Below are positions 12,176 to 22,177 of a stretch of 64,000 nt of DNA, piece by piece (positions within the stretch are counted from its first letter, which is position 1; the number at the start of each line of letters is the position of its first letter). The notes under the pieces were generated by a model, which worked only from the letters and a program-made list of their open reading frames with translations, was not told the DNA's origin and did no database searches. The stretch covers positions 90,019-154,018 of the forward strand of contig NW_025064903.1 of NCBI RefSeq assembly GCF_019112545.1, given 5' to 3'. The position numbers and the translations under genes were made by a program. This stretch comes from Guyanagaster necrorhizus. Taxonomy: Eukaryota; Basidiomycota; Agaricomycetes; Agaricales; Physalacriaceae.

Positions 12176-12614
12176 TGTTAAGCCCAAGCGACACATGATC
12201 CCTGACACATGATAGACAGATGTCTCTTCACACTTCGAGAGATCACCTGAATCCACTTATGTGATGTCGTGGTTTGATGTATCACAAGGCCACGTAGTGG
12301 CTCGAGGGTAGAATGGTATAGATATAAACTTTAGCTCGAAGCTGGGGGTTACCAGTGAGAGCTGTCATCCTTAAATACTTGTGTGTGTGCTCCTAATAAT
12401 GTAACTACTAATTATGTCTGTCTGTGTCCATGGTGCTCGTTGTCTTAGAGCACCTTTGTCATACATAAAAGGGATGCTTGTGCATTGTTGGGCTCGATTG
12501 TTGAGGCGAATGATGAAGACTTTAGTTGTGCTGACTAAGCCTTTCCATGGTCTTGTGCCTTCTGACTAAGCATAATAGAGGTAAAAGGCGAAAGAAAAGG
12601 AAAAAATCATAATA
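12176..12614 (-). repeat. Gyp-2 3' LTR
   Basis: The repeat is 439 bp. The coding-strand start has decayed from TGTTATG to TATTATG, since the plus strand ends AATA instead of AACA. It carries the R motif AGCTTCGAGCTAA with its CpG still present. Several differences from the 5' LTR are CA against TG at one site, each explained by an ancestral CG (for example CACATG and CATGTG from CACGTG). Confidence 0.95.
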
Positions 12615-12628
12615 TTATCCCCTTCTTA
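12615..12628 (-). other. Polypurine tract (Gyp-2)
   Basis: On the minus strand AAGAAGGGGATAA directly precedes the 3' LTR. It is the expected plus-strand primer for reverse transcription. The same tract, with five G in Gyp-6, occurs in the other copies. Confidence 0.8.
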
Positions 12629-12647
12629 AGACCATTGTCCTGATGGC

Positions 12648-15600
12648 TTAATTTAGGGATAGTTCGTATTCGTGTATGGCATCGTCTGCCACCATTTGCC
12701 GTTCGTTGACCCACTGATTGGATTCAGGCCCATATCCCTTCCAACTGACTAGATAATCTACCGTTGTTGTCATTCTGCCTCTGCATGCTTTTATTTTTCA
12801 GAGTTTGTGGTTTAGGACTTGGTCGATTTCATAATGTTCTTCGTTGAAGACATTGTGGATTTTCCATCCTGTCGGCAGTCATAGTTTATAGGCACTTAAG
12901 CCAATCTTCGCAATTATTGGGAACAGGCCAGTTTGTTTGTCAGTGAGCTTTCGCTTGGGACATGGCAGGTGGAGGTTGGTCATGTCCAGCCAAACCTTGT
13001 CATTTAGTTGGTACATGTGGGCAGCTCGTTGGTGTTTATCATATTGGTTTTTCATGGAGGCGGCAGCTTTTTCAAGAGCTTGTTTGGTTTCAGTGTGAAT
13101 TTTTGTCATAACAGAGATGAAGTCGTGGGAGGCAGGCATTGTTGGTTTGTGGTGCATGGTCTGGGAGACATAAGGGTGGTGGCCGTGATTGACAAAGAAC
13201 AGGGTTTGCCCTGTCATGGAGTGTACCCGGTTATTGTGTTGGAAGGCTGCTAAGGCCAGCCATTCAACCCAGTCATCTTGTCGATAGTTGATAAATAGTC
13301 ATAGGTATTTTTCAACCTCTTGGTTGACACGCTCTGTTTGCCCATCAGTTTGTGGGTGGTAAGCTGTTGATGCATTTCGCTTAATATTGAGCAGTCTGTA
13401 CAAGTCGTCAAGGAACTTGGAGATGAATTGGGGTCTCCGGTGAGAGATGACTACCTGGAGCATTCCATGTTTGGCATATACTTCATCGCGTAAGATTTTG
13501 ACCCAGCCTTCCAAGGTCAGTTCTGTGGAGCATGCGATGGGGATAATGGTTTTTGAAAATCGATCGATGATGATGAGGATCATGTCGAAACCATTGCAAT
13601 TGAGTAACCCGGTGATCATATCAACCAAGATGTGGGTCTATGGAACTGATGGTACCTCGTTCGGGTGCAGAGAGGCCACGCGTGCTTTGGTGGAACTTTT
13701 GCCTCATTGACATGTTTCACAGGCTTTGATGTATGTCGTGATGTCATTCCCCAACTTGGGCCACCAATAGTTCCTGAGGACGAGTTCTTTGGTTTTGGCG
13801 ATGCCTGAGTGTCCTGCGGTAGCGTGGTCATGACACGTGATGATGATTTCTTCATGTAGGGAATGGTCCCGTGGGATGTAAATCCGTCTGTCATAGCGAA
13901 TTAGTCTATCCTCCTTTATCATTCCTCGTTCATAGTTGAGGGATGGGGCGACCCTTTGGTCCCATTTGTGGGTGTCCCGAGTCATGCTCTTGATTCGTTC
14001 ATGGATCTCCTCCTCTGTGGACATAATCATTGCCCGAAAGTGCTCGGATCGTAGCATAGTAACCCCTTCATTATCTCCTCCCCCTTGGTTGTGGTTAGCT
14101 CGCCAGGACAGAAGGTCAGCTTTTTTGTTTGCTACCCCGGCCTTATGATGGAGGGTATATTGGTACTGGGTTAATTCAGTGACCCATCGTGCTTGCCGCC
14201 GATTTAATTTTTGAGGTTGACGAAAGTATCTGAGATTCTGGTGGTCTGTCCAGATCTCAAAAACCTTGGGGGCACCAACTAGGTAATGCTGCCATTCTTC
14301 TAATGTGAGCATTATTGCTAGTAACTCCTTATCATAGATCTCGTAGTTTCTTTCCATCGTTGTTAATGCTTTGGAAAGGAATGCAACTGGACGCCATTTC
14401 CCATCCTGTTCTTGCGATAGTACAGCGCCTATGGCTCCATCACTCAAGTTGGCCTCTATGCGGAATTTCCCGTCTTGGGATGGTATGGCGAGAACCACAT
14501 CCTCGGCTAGCTGTTTCTTTAGATCTTCAAAGGCTAGTTGTTGTGGGGTTCCCCATCCCCAGGGGGTATTGCCAGTGAGTTGGGTCATTGGGCGGACGAT
14601 CCTGCTATAGTCTTGGATGAATCGCCAGTAGAAATTTGTAAACCCGAGGAAGGACTGTAATTCCTTCTTCTTGGTCAGTGTCGGCCATTCCACCACCCCT
14701 GCTACTTTGACCGGGTCCATCCTGATATTTCCCTTGCTAATGATTACCCCAAGGTACTCCGTTTCCAATACTTCAAACTCGCATTTTTCCGCTTTGAGGA
14801 ATAGCTTGTGTTTCCTCATGAGGGCGAGTACCTGTCAGACTAGACTGCGGTGTTCCTCCTTTGTTTTGGACATAATGAGGATGTCGTCAAGATAAATGGT
14901 AATTTTTCCAGTGGAGATGAGGTTCTTGAATATGTCGTTCATCATCCATTGAAAGATAGCGGGGGAGTTTGTTAGTCCGAAGAACATGACAGTCGGCTCG
15001 AATAGCCCTCGGTTGGTTCTGAAGGCTGCCTTCCATTCATCCCCTTTCTTGATTCGGACGTTATTATATCCCCAGCGGACGTCGAGTTTGGTGTAATACT
15101 TTGCTCCTTGGAGTTTGTCCATGAGCTCTGAAATTAAGGGCAGGGGGTACTGGTTCTTGATCATCATTTCATTTAGTTTGCAGTAATCTTGGACTGGTCG
15201 GAGTTTACCGTCCTTCTTTTTTATGAAGAAGAATGGTGACGCCATTGGAGATTTTGATGGTCGGATGTGCCCACTGGACAGGTTTTCTTCAAGGAATTTG
15301 TCGAGTTCTTGTTGTTCTGTAATGCTGAGGGGGTATGTTTTACAGTCGAGATTGGCATTAGAATTTGGAACCAGCTCTATAGCATGATCCCAGGGTTTCG
15401 GAGGAGGGAGTTCATCGAAGCTCTCCTTTTCGAAGAGATCCTTGTAGTCCCGAACCCACTCTGGTACCATCTCCTCGAACATCCTCTCCTGCTTTCCTTC
15501 ATTGGCTCTTGCCGCTAGATTGTTGGCATGATGCACGGCATGGATGTGAATTTCTTTTTGTAGATCAATGGCCAAGATGGTTTCTTCGTCCTCCATCTCT

Positions 15601-16448
15601 TTGTCCCACCTGTCCTCCAGGTCTTCGTCAGGTAACTCAAATGGGATTTTTTGGCACCGACATCATGCGAAGGTGAGTCAACCGGTTTTCCAGTTGATGA
15701 GCGGGTTGTGGCGGATAAGCCAATCATGTCCCAGGAACAGTTCCTTGGTCCCAAGTTCCATGATGGCCAGGTTGATCTGCTCGGAGTGATCTCCGATAGT
15801 CAAGTGGAGTTCAACAAACTCCATGATGGAACCTGCCTGGTTCTTGGTTCTGTCGGCATTGTATACGGGTATTGGGGCGGCAGTGGATCAAGTAGGGAGT
15901 TTGTTTTTAAGGACGAAAGCTCGATTAATCGAGCTCCCGGTACATCCACTGTCGATTAAGGCAGTCACCGAATACAGGGATCGATTGGTTAAGGTTTTGA
16001 TCTGGGCCTTTGTTGTCAGGTCCCTTCCAGGCATTTTAGTGTGCCAGATGAATTTGCAGGGTCCCCTTAGCTCATCGAGCCATTCGAGGGCCTTGCTTCG
16101 ATCGACATCCTTTAGTTTGATTATAGTTTTGGTCATGACCTCCAATCCCCTTGTTCGATGTACCCATCCATCTAGTGCGGCTTTCACCGCATGGTTGTCT
16201 TTTGCTTCCTTGATGGCCCTCCAAGTCCATTCTGTCTCAAAGGGTTTAAGCCATTTTGGGGGGCCCACTGCCCCTGTTCGGCCCATAGGCGATTGAGTTT
16301 TTTCTTGTGACTCTTTTGGGTGTGTGTCAACTTTGGGTATATTCAAATGCGTGCATACAGGCATAACTACAGAAGTATTGTAAGTCTGCTCAGCGGTTGG
16401 AACAGGCACACTGTTAAGTCCTTTGGCCAATGCAGTGGAGTCGTTCAC
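12648..16448 (-). pseudogene. pol: pol polyprotein (Gyp-2)
   Basis: Pol is a single frame of about 1,266 codons with roughly seven TGA stops, most at Arg positions. It begins at GTG 16448, overlapping the gag stop. Domains on the minus strand: protease (TALIDSGCTGSSI, Asp codon at 15951-15953); RT ([18 protein letters not shown], active site YLDD at 14883-14894); RNase H (FRIEANLSDGAIGAVLSQ, YDKELLAIM); integrase HHCC (HDHATAGHSG to CETCQ, near 13710-13830); and core, where the second catalytic Asp is His at 13440-13442 (SHRRPQF against SDxGPQF in relatives). The chromodomain (VDYLVSWKGYGPESNQWVNE) ends the protein. About 29 codons present in relatives are missing just before it (NE joined to EHYEIDQV). 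Confidence 0.93.
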
Positions 16449-19400
16449 TGATTGGCCTCTTCTTTTACCTCCTCAATCTTCATCTCCTTCCTGAGCTCTT
16501 TGTCCTCCTTCTGTAGCTCGGCAATCTGGGCTCGTATGTCTTCTCAGGTTCTCTTCTTCTTTAGGCAGTCCTTCGACATGTGTCCTTTCTGTCCACAATT
16601 GAAGCATTTGCCTTCCTTCTTCAGGTGATCTATGTCCATGGGCTTCCCTGCTCTGGTATAAGTCGTTCCGGTCCCTGTTTTTTGACTTCCATAGGTGGGC
16701 ATTTGAGAGGGTCCCGATGATTTCCTGGCAGTTTACCCCGGCTTGCTTGGGGTTGGTGGGGCTGGCTTTTTGGAGTAATCCTGTAGCATTGACACCTCCG
16801 CTTTCTGCCTTTGTCGCTCCTTGTACATCTCAACAATCCTTTCTTTCCATTTGTCGTATCCCACAGGCATCAACATTTTGACTCCTGTGGCTGAGATCAT
16901 CATGAGGTATGAGGAGGAGACCCCTCGTTTGAGCACTTCTACCATCCTTCCATCGTTGGCAGTGTCTTCCCTGATCTCTGCGAGTTTGGCGAGCTGTTCT
17001 AGCTCATCAAAGTAATCTGTCACCACCTTATCCCCCATCTTATACTCCTTGATCTTCTGCTTATGTACCTCTTGAATCACGGGATCGATAAATTTGTTGT
17101 TCAACATGCATTTGAATACCGGCCACAAGGGGTATCGGTAATGCTCCCTAGTGGTGGATCGAAAGTTCAGGGAGATCAAGATCCACCACATCTTGGCTTT
17201 GTCCTCCAGATAGGAGGTGGCGAATGCGACCTTATTCATGTTGGTCCTGATGTACCCAACATAGACTTCGAAATACTGCTTGCAGTCTACTAAGAATCAG
17301 TCAATGTCATCGGAGGCCTCCTTGAAGGGGTGAGGTTTGTGAAGAAGGTCGGAGTGACATTGTAGAACATTAGCATTATGTGGTAATGCACCCATTGGAT
17401 TGAGCCACCCATCGAATGGTGGTTGGTTCCATTCTGCTGGTGGTCCTGGGAATGAGTGTAATGAATGATCGTCAGCGACAGGGCTGTCTTTTGGATTCTC
17501 TGTGCAGACGATGACTCCATCTCGTACCGTAAATCCGAGGTGGATGGCCTCAGGATCATCCCGAATGAGCTCCTTTCCGCTTGATTCTGCCTGGTCCAGG
17601 GGTGGTTGCCCCCCAAGAAGTCGGCTTCCCCTGCTGGTCCAGGGGTTTTGGATTTCGGTGGGTTGCCATTTCGGCCGGTTCCTGGTTCGACTAAGCTGTG
17701 AAGCCATACTTCGGACTGAGAGGTTCGTGTCAGCCTGACTTCGAATTGAGGGGGCGATATAAATGGCTTGTTTCGGTGGTACAGGTGGGGTGCGTGGCAT
17801 TGGTGCCGGTGACCTTGGCTTGTTGTGGGATTGGTATGGGGGTATCGGCATGAGCGGGTCTTCTGGGTGCCGTTGGCCATATTCCTTCCATGCATGTTCC
17901 ATCGCAGCATACTGCAAAATTCTTTTTCTTTCAGTGTCCTCTGCATACCAGTACTCCAGTCCTAGTGACGTCGCTTGCCAGCGTGCGTCTTGCCATAAAA
18001 AGTTCCTTCCCTGCTCGTACAACTCCTGATACTCTCTGTTCCTTGCTCTTTCCACCTTGTTCCTCAAAGCTTCTTCATCAGTATCCTTCCCTGCTTGTTC
18101 GAATCATCGCCTGCCTGAATACGGATCATCACTGTCCTTGTCGCTCTCCTCATTGCCCTCGTCCCCACTGTCCTCTTTCTCGAGGAGGGAATGGATGGGC
18201 TGGCCATAGATGAATGGTACGGCTGGATGAAGGGTCGCTGGAGACCCATGTATCATTCTGGGTGCTGGGCCTGGCGATCCCATGGTCTCCTGGTGGACTG
18301 GTTCAGTGGATGGGAGGATTTCTGAGCCGACTGTAGCACGTTCCTCCTTGTGTTCTCGTCTCCTCCAGTTCTTGGCTATAGAGGCTGAAGTGTCATTGGA
18401 ACTCAGGATTAAGGAACTGTCAAGCGACCCTGCTGCCCAGGAATCGCTGGAGAGCCCTGTCGGAGACGTGGGTATTGTTGGGTACTCAGAGCCCATAGGC
18501 TCCAAGAACGGAGTCAGCATCCAAGGAGATGGTGTCAGTTCGGGCAAGATACTCGGGGGTGGGAGGTCGAGGTTCTCCTGCCTGCTCTCGTCTAATGGCC
18601 TCGTTTCAGCTGACGATGCTGGCGGGTTCTGTCCAGGGGTCTTCTTCTGAGTCGGATTCTCTGAAAGGGGATCCTGAGTCGGTACGGAATCCGTACCAGC
18701 CGGGGGAGGCTGACCCCATCTGCTCGGCTTCTTCTCTTCTCCTCTGTGCCCTTCCTTGTCGGTCGTACTGTGCAGCTTCGTACTGCTCTCGGGCTTCTTC
18801 TCATACATAATCGGCAAGCTCTTCTTGGGTTCACCTAATCTCTTCCTGTCAGGCTTGGTTCTGCTGCTGCTGCTATACTGCCTCATCGTAGTTGAAGAGA
18901 ACGGTAAGGTCCCAGTCCAGGAATACTCGGTGAATAATTCTGTCTCACGCAGCTCTTCCCCTTTCACTGGCTGTTCCGACCTCGGGTTCACTGCCCATGT
19001 GGAGATGTCGATAGGGATCCCCCGCTGCGGAGATGGCAATCTCGATATTCGCATAGTCGGGGTGAATGGTCCTTCCGTGTGGGTCGTTGACCCCCAGCCT
19101 ACTGACGGACTGGCTGGAGCCGGAGTTGGGCTCAGTGGGGGTCTCAGGGGGGTTCTGGGGGGAGTTGGAGCTTTGGTGGGATCTTGCAGCCATCCAAGTG
19201 GCATCAAGGGAGTCCTGAGCATGGTTTCCAATCCCTGAGGGAATTGGAGAGGGGGAATGCTCGGAGGGGGCTGCCGGAGTGATGTGGTTGGGGACCTCCA
19301 TGGGCTCCTGAGCGACACTCATTGTCCACGGGTTTCAGAACCCTGTGAGAGCAGAGTGGTGGTTTCTGCTGTCTCGTCGAGAGGGGTACTGGGGTCCTTC

Positions 19401-19501
19401 TTCCTCGTGAAGGCTCCCCAGATGCAAGTCATTATTCCCGGCTTCTGATAGGGGTCACTCTTGTGGGAAGAAGGACATTCTGACGGAGGGGGGGATGTCA
19501 T
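16445..19501 (-). pseudogene. gag: gag polyprotein (Gyp-2)
   Basis: Gag is about 1,018 codons in one frame from ATG 19501 (MTSPPPSECPSS), broken by TGA at 19319, after PYSGRR near 18105, and at 17297, and by TAA near 16733. The N-terminal 450 residues are rich in Pro, Ser and Thr. A conserved block follows (RNREYQELYEQGRNFLWQ). The capsid spans about residues 730-880 (MNKVAFATSYLEDKAKMWW). The CCHC knuckle CFNCGQKGHMSKDC is at 16567-16608. Its length is about four times that of Tf1-type Gags. The codon after the zinc knuckle region leads to a conserved stop overlapping pol. Confidence 0.9.
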
Positions 19502-19703
19502 GGAAAGGGAGGTCGGAGGTTACGTTGCATAGTATTCGTTGAATCTGCTGGAATGCTTGATAGTGCCTGACTATCCAAGCTGCTACTGATTGTCGTTCAT
19601 GGCAGAGGGTGATGATAGTGAGAAGTCCGAGCAAGGTTCTGATGATGGAAGCAATGAGCTCAAAGAAGTCGTGATTTAGGTCAGCAGTTGTTGCTGGAGG
19701 CAT
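19455..19703 (-). CDS. Intact leader ORF, 82 aa, one predicted membrane helix (Gyp-2)
   Basis: This small uninterrupted frame starts at ATG 19703 (MPPATTADLNHDFF) and ends at TGA 19455. It lies between the priming site and gag and overlaps the gag start by 47 nt in the other frame. A hydrophobic stretch (ELIASIIRTLLGLLTIITLC) could span a membrane, followed by a basic/aromatic block (VRHYQAFQQIQRIL) and DLPFHDIPPS. Homologous frames occur in Gyp-1, Gyp-3, Gyp-5 and Gyp-6. The distance from its ATG to the gag ATG is 202, 202, 208, 205 and 211 nt, so all length changes are multiples of three. That indicates selection on the protein. I recognise no family. It could also be the true Gag N-terminus, joined by a frameshift. 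Confidence 0.7.
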   Translation of the reverse strand: MPPATTADLNHDFFELIASIIRTLLGLLTIITLCHERQSVAAWIVRHYQAFQQIQRILCNVTSDLPFHDIPPSVRMSFFPQE

Positions 19704-19745
19704 TCGGTTTCTCAGCACAATTGGGCTTGAGAAAGGGAAGGTGAA

Positions 19746-19759
19746 AGCTTCGAGCTAAT
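19746..19759 (-). promoter_or_regulatory. Self-priming primer-binding site (Gyp-2)
   Basis: The minus strand reads ATTAGCTCGAAGCT immediately after the 5' LTR. It is complementary at 13 of 13 positions to AGCTTCGAGCTAA inside the same LTR (complement at 19915-19927), the expected first bases of the transcript. No tRNA-like TGG primer site is present. Confidence 0.8.
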
Positions 19760-20198
19760 TGTTAAGCCCAAGCGACATGTGATCCCCGACATGTGATAGA
19801 CAGGTGTCTCTTCGCACTTCGAGAGATCACCTGAATCCACTTATATGATGTCATGGTTCGATGTATCACAAGGTCACGTAGTGGCTCGAGGGTAGAATGG
19901 TATAGATATAAACTTTAGCTCGAAGCTGGGGGTTACCAGCGAGAGCTGTCATCCTTAAATACTTGTGTGTGTGCTCCTAATAATGTAACTACTAATTATG
20001 TCTGTCTGTGTCCATGGTGCTTATTGTCCTAGAGCACCTTTGTCATACATAAAAGGGATGCTTGTGCGTTGTTGGGCTCGATTGTCGAGGTGAATGATGA
20101 AGACTTTAGTTATGCTGACTAAGCCTTCCCATAGTCTTGTGCCTTCTGACTAAGCATAATAGGGGTAAAAGGTGAAAGAAAAGGAAAAAATCATAACA
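19760..20198 (-). repeat. Gyp-2 5' LTR with promoter
   Basis: The repeat is 439 bp, TGTTATGATTTTTTCC to GGGCTTAACA on the minus strand. A TATA-like AGTATTTAAGG lies about 35 bp before the R-start motif. It is flanked by the GAATT target duplication at 20199. Confidence 0.95.
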
Positions 20199-21160
20199 GA
20201 ATTTATGAGCAAGAAATTCAAGCATCATCTTAACTTTGCTGAAACAGCTCATCATCTGATAGTCTATGACTTGCCTCAATCCAATGGAATGGCAGAGCAT
20301 AGCAACCACTTGCATCTTGAAGGTGCTTGAGCAATATTGATTCAAGCAGAGCTGCCACCATATCTATAGGCAGAGGCCATCTCACATAAAGTATAGCTAA
20401 AGAACAGAATAGCCCACAGGGCATTAGAGGGAAATATCATCCCATATGAGAAGGCAACTCACCAGAAGCCTGACCTCTCCCAGCTACATGAATTTGGATG
20501 CACCATATGGGTTGAAAAGTTCAGGCAAGGCAAGCTCCAACCTCAGGCAGATGCTGGACATTTTGTTGGATTTGATGAAGAATCCAAGGGTATTCAAGTA
20601 TACTGGTCTGGACAGAGAAGAGTTAGCATTGAAAGGGATGTCTACTTTGACAATAATGATGAGCCTGAAGACATCAAGATTGAGAGGGAGACAGTAACCA
20701 ATCTCAATCCAAATGCTCCTGACTCAAGCCCCAAGCCCCACAACCAAGCAATCAAACTCACAAAACCCAAAACCCCACCAGCTACACCTCATGAACACTC
20801 ACCATCACCATTTATATCACTTCCAGACACTCTCAGCCCCACTCCATATGAATGACACATCCAAACCACAGATAATATCAAAAATTAAAAGGATTCTGAA
20901 CCTCTTAGAAGAGATCATTATGCTGGAAGAAAGCCAGAAGGCTTCTATAATGATAACAGGCTATCAAAGCAATCTGCAACCAAGCACACCCTTATTATTG
21001 AAGATAAAAGAAGCACTGAGTCTGAGGCAGAGCTTGAAGCCAAGGAGAAAGAGTGATTTGCTGGCCTATAAATGTTTGCACTTGTGACAAGCCATGGAGA
21101 GCCTGAAAGCCTACAGGAAGTACTGAAAGAAGACAAGGCAAAGGAATGGAAGCAAGCCAG
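20199..21160 (+). pseudogene. pol: Cop-A integrase C-terminus and start of RT region
   Basis: The copia frame continues from the duplicated GAATT. The integrase core end is recognisable (LPQSNGMAEHSN, catalytic Glu kept). Next come the FGCTIWVEKF block, GHFVGFDEESKGIQVYW and RVSIERDVYFD (about 20500-20650), typical of fungal copia polyproteins. A Pro/Ser-rich linker follows, then ALVTSHGEPESLQEVL and KEWKQAS, the start of the RT domain. Several TGA and TAG stops and small frame changes are present. Gyp-4 interrupts it at 21161. Confidence 0.85.
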
Positions 21161-21263
21161 TGTTATAATTTTCTTTTATTTAATATTTATTTTGCTTCAA
21201 TTGACCCTTATTTATGCTTAGTCAGGACACTTAACCAGGCACTTAGGATTGTGGGACCTTAGC
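21161..21263 (+). repeat. Gyp-4 5' LTR remnant
   Basis: Only the first 100 or so bases of the LTR survive (TGTTATAATTTTC... to GGGACC). After that the sequence jumps to internal gag sequence (GGTTCCAGAATC). The missing part includes the promoter, R and the priming site, so this copy could not be transcribed from its own 5' LTR. Confidence 0.85.
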
Positions 21264-22177
21264 ACACTGGGTTCCAGAATCTGTAGACATGATCAGCACA
21301 GCTCCTGCCAGTCTCAAACTATGAGGGCAAGGACCTCTCCAATGACTTCTTTGACACTAAGCCATCCCCCAATCCTTCCACTGCTCCTCTGAGTACAGAA
21401 TTGGAGACCATGCCAGGGACTCTCTTGATGCCCCTCAGGTGGCTCCAGGCTCTGGACATGACTCTCTCTATGTGACCCCAGACATCACCTCTGCCTTTTT
21501 AGTCTACACTGACTATGATAGTCATGAGGCCTCTAATCTCTAGGTCAATGATGAAGAAGCCCCACTAGAGAGAGCATGAGAGAACATTATCTGGCAGTTT
21601 CTTTCTGAAAGAGACCCACAGGATCCTTGCCCCATTGACTATAATGAAGAAATTGTCTGATGACAGAAGCAGTACTTCACTGAAGTACATAATGCTGAGT
21701 ATAGAAGATATGAGTATGAGCTCCAGGCTGCTGAGTGGAGATCTACATTCTCCAGGTAGTAGGGGCTCAGAACAGACACTAGCAGCTCCCTCTTCAGAGA
21801 GTCCAACAATGAGGACAATCCCTAGACTGGACCAGCCAAGATTCTCACTGCTGAAGAGACAGCCCAGCAAGATCTAGAGCCTCCCCCTCTCTGAAACAAC
21901 TCTGAGAATTCCATTCTCTCTAATGCTAGCTTGATCCTTGAAGCCTATGAGCTCTGAGTTCCTCCTCCAGCCTGAGTCAGTGACAGAGCCCTCCAACAAT
22001 TCTTATGAGAACATATTGTTGCCCTCTTTCTCAATGACTACTTCTATAAAAACTTCCACTAATATTGTCAGGAATTGAAGGGAGGCAGAGAGCACTAAGA
22101 CAGCAAAAGAGATGCTGCAGCCTGGGGCCTCTGATCTCAGCCAGAATCTCCTCCTAGAGCCAGGCCCAGCATCTACC
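21264..22177 (+). pseudogene. gag: gag N-terminal part (Gyp-4)
   Basis: This is the Ser/Thr/Pro-rich N-terminal portion of the long gypsy Gag. It aligns with Gyp-2 around ETMLRTPLMPLGWLQD (here ETMPGTLLMPLRWLQ) and with the acidic stretches downstream. It ends in PGPAS, just where Gyp-3 inserted. The reading continues at 28816 with SPAMIRAPTLFIFN, matching Gyp-2 GSPATLHPAVPFIYG. Many stops are present. Confidence 0.8.

Larger units (their letters stand above)
12176..20198 (-). mobile_element. Gyp-2: well-preserved Ty3/gypsy chromovirus in Cop-A integrase
   Basis: This is a complete minus-strand element with two 439 bp LTRs and perfect duplications GAATT (12171-12175 and 20199-20203). Removing it restores the copia integrase core. 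I count about 24 differences between its LTRs, all transitions and no indels. CpG is far more frequent than in the flanks, and the change is abrupt at both borders. Gag and pol each stay in one frame with only a handful of stops. Defects are the stops, integrase D to H, and an in-frame deletion before the chromodomain. Confidence 0.97.

Noticed and set aside
17290..17946. 218-codon minus-strand open frame
   Set aside because: It is a shadow of the Gyp-2 gag read in another frame; the capsid-bearing frame through the same DNA matches all other copies.
20713..21087. 124-codon frame in the copia region
   Set aside because: Out-of-frame reading of the Pro/Ser-rich linker of Cop-A pol; the other frame gives the expected linker and ALVTSHGEPESLQEVL.
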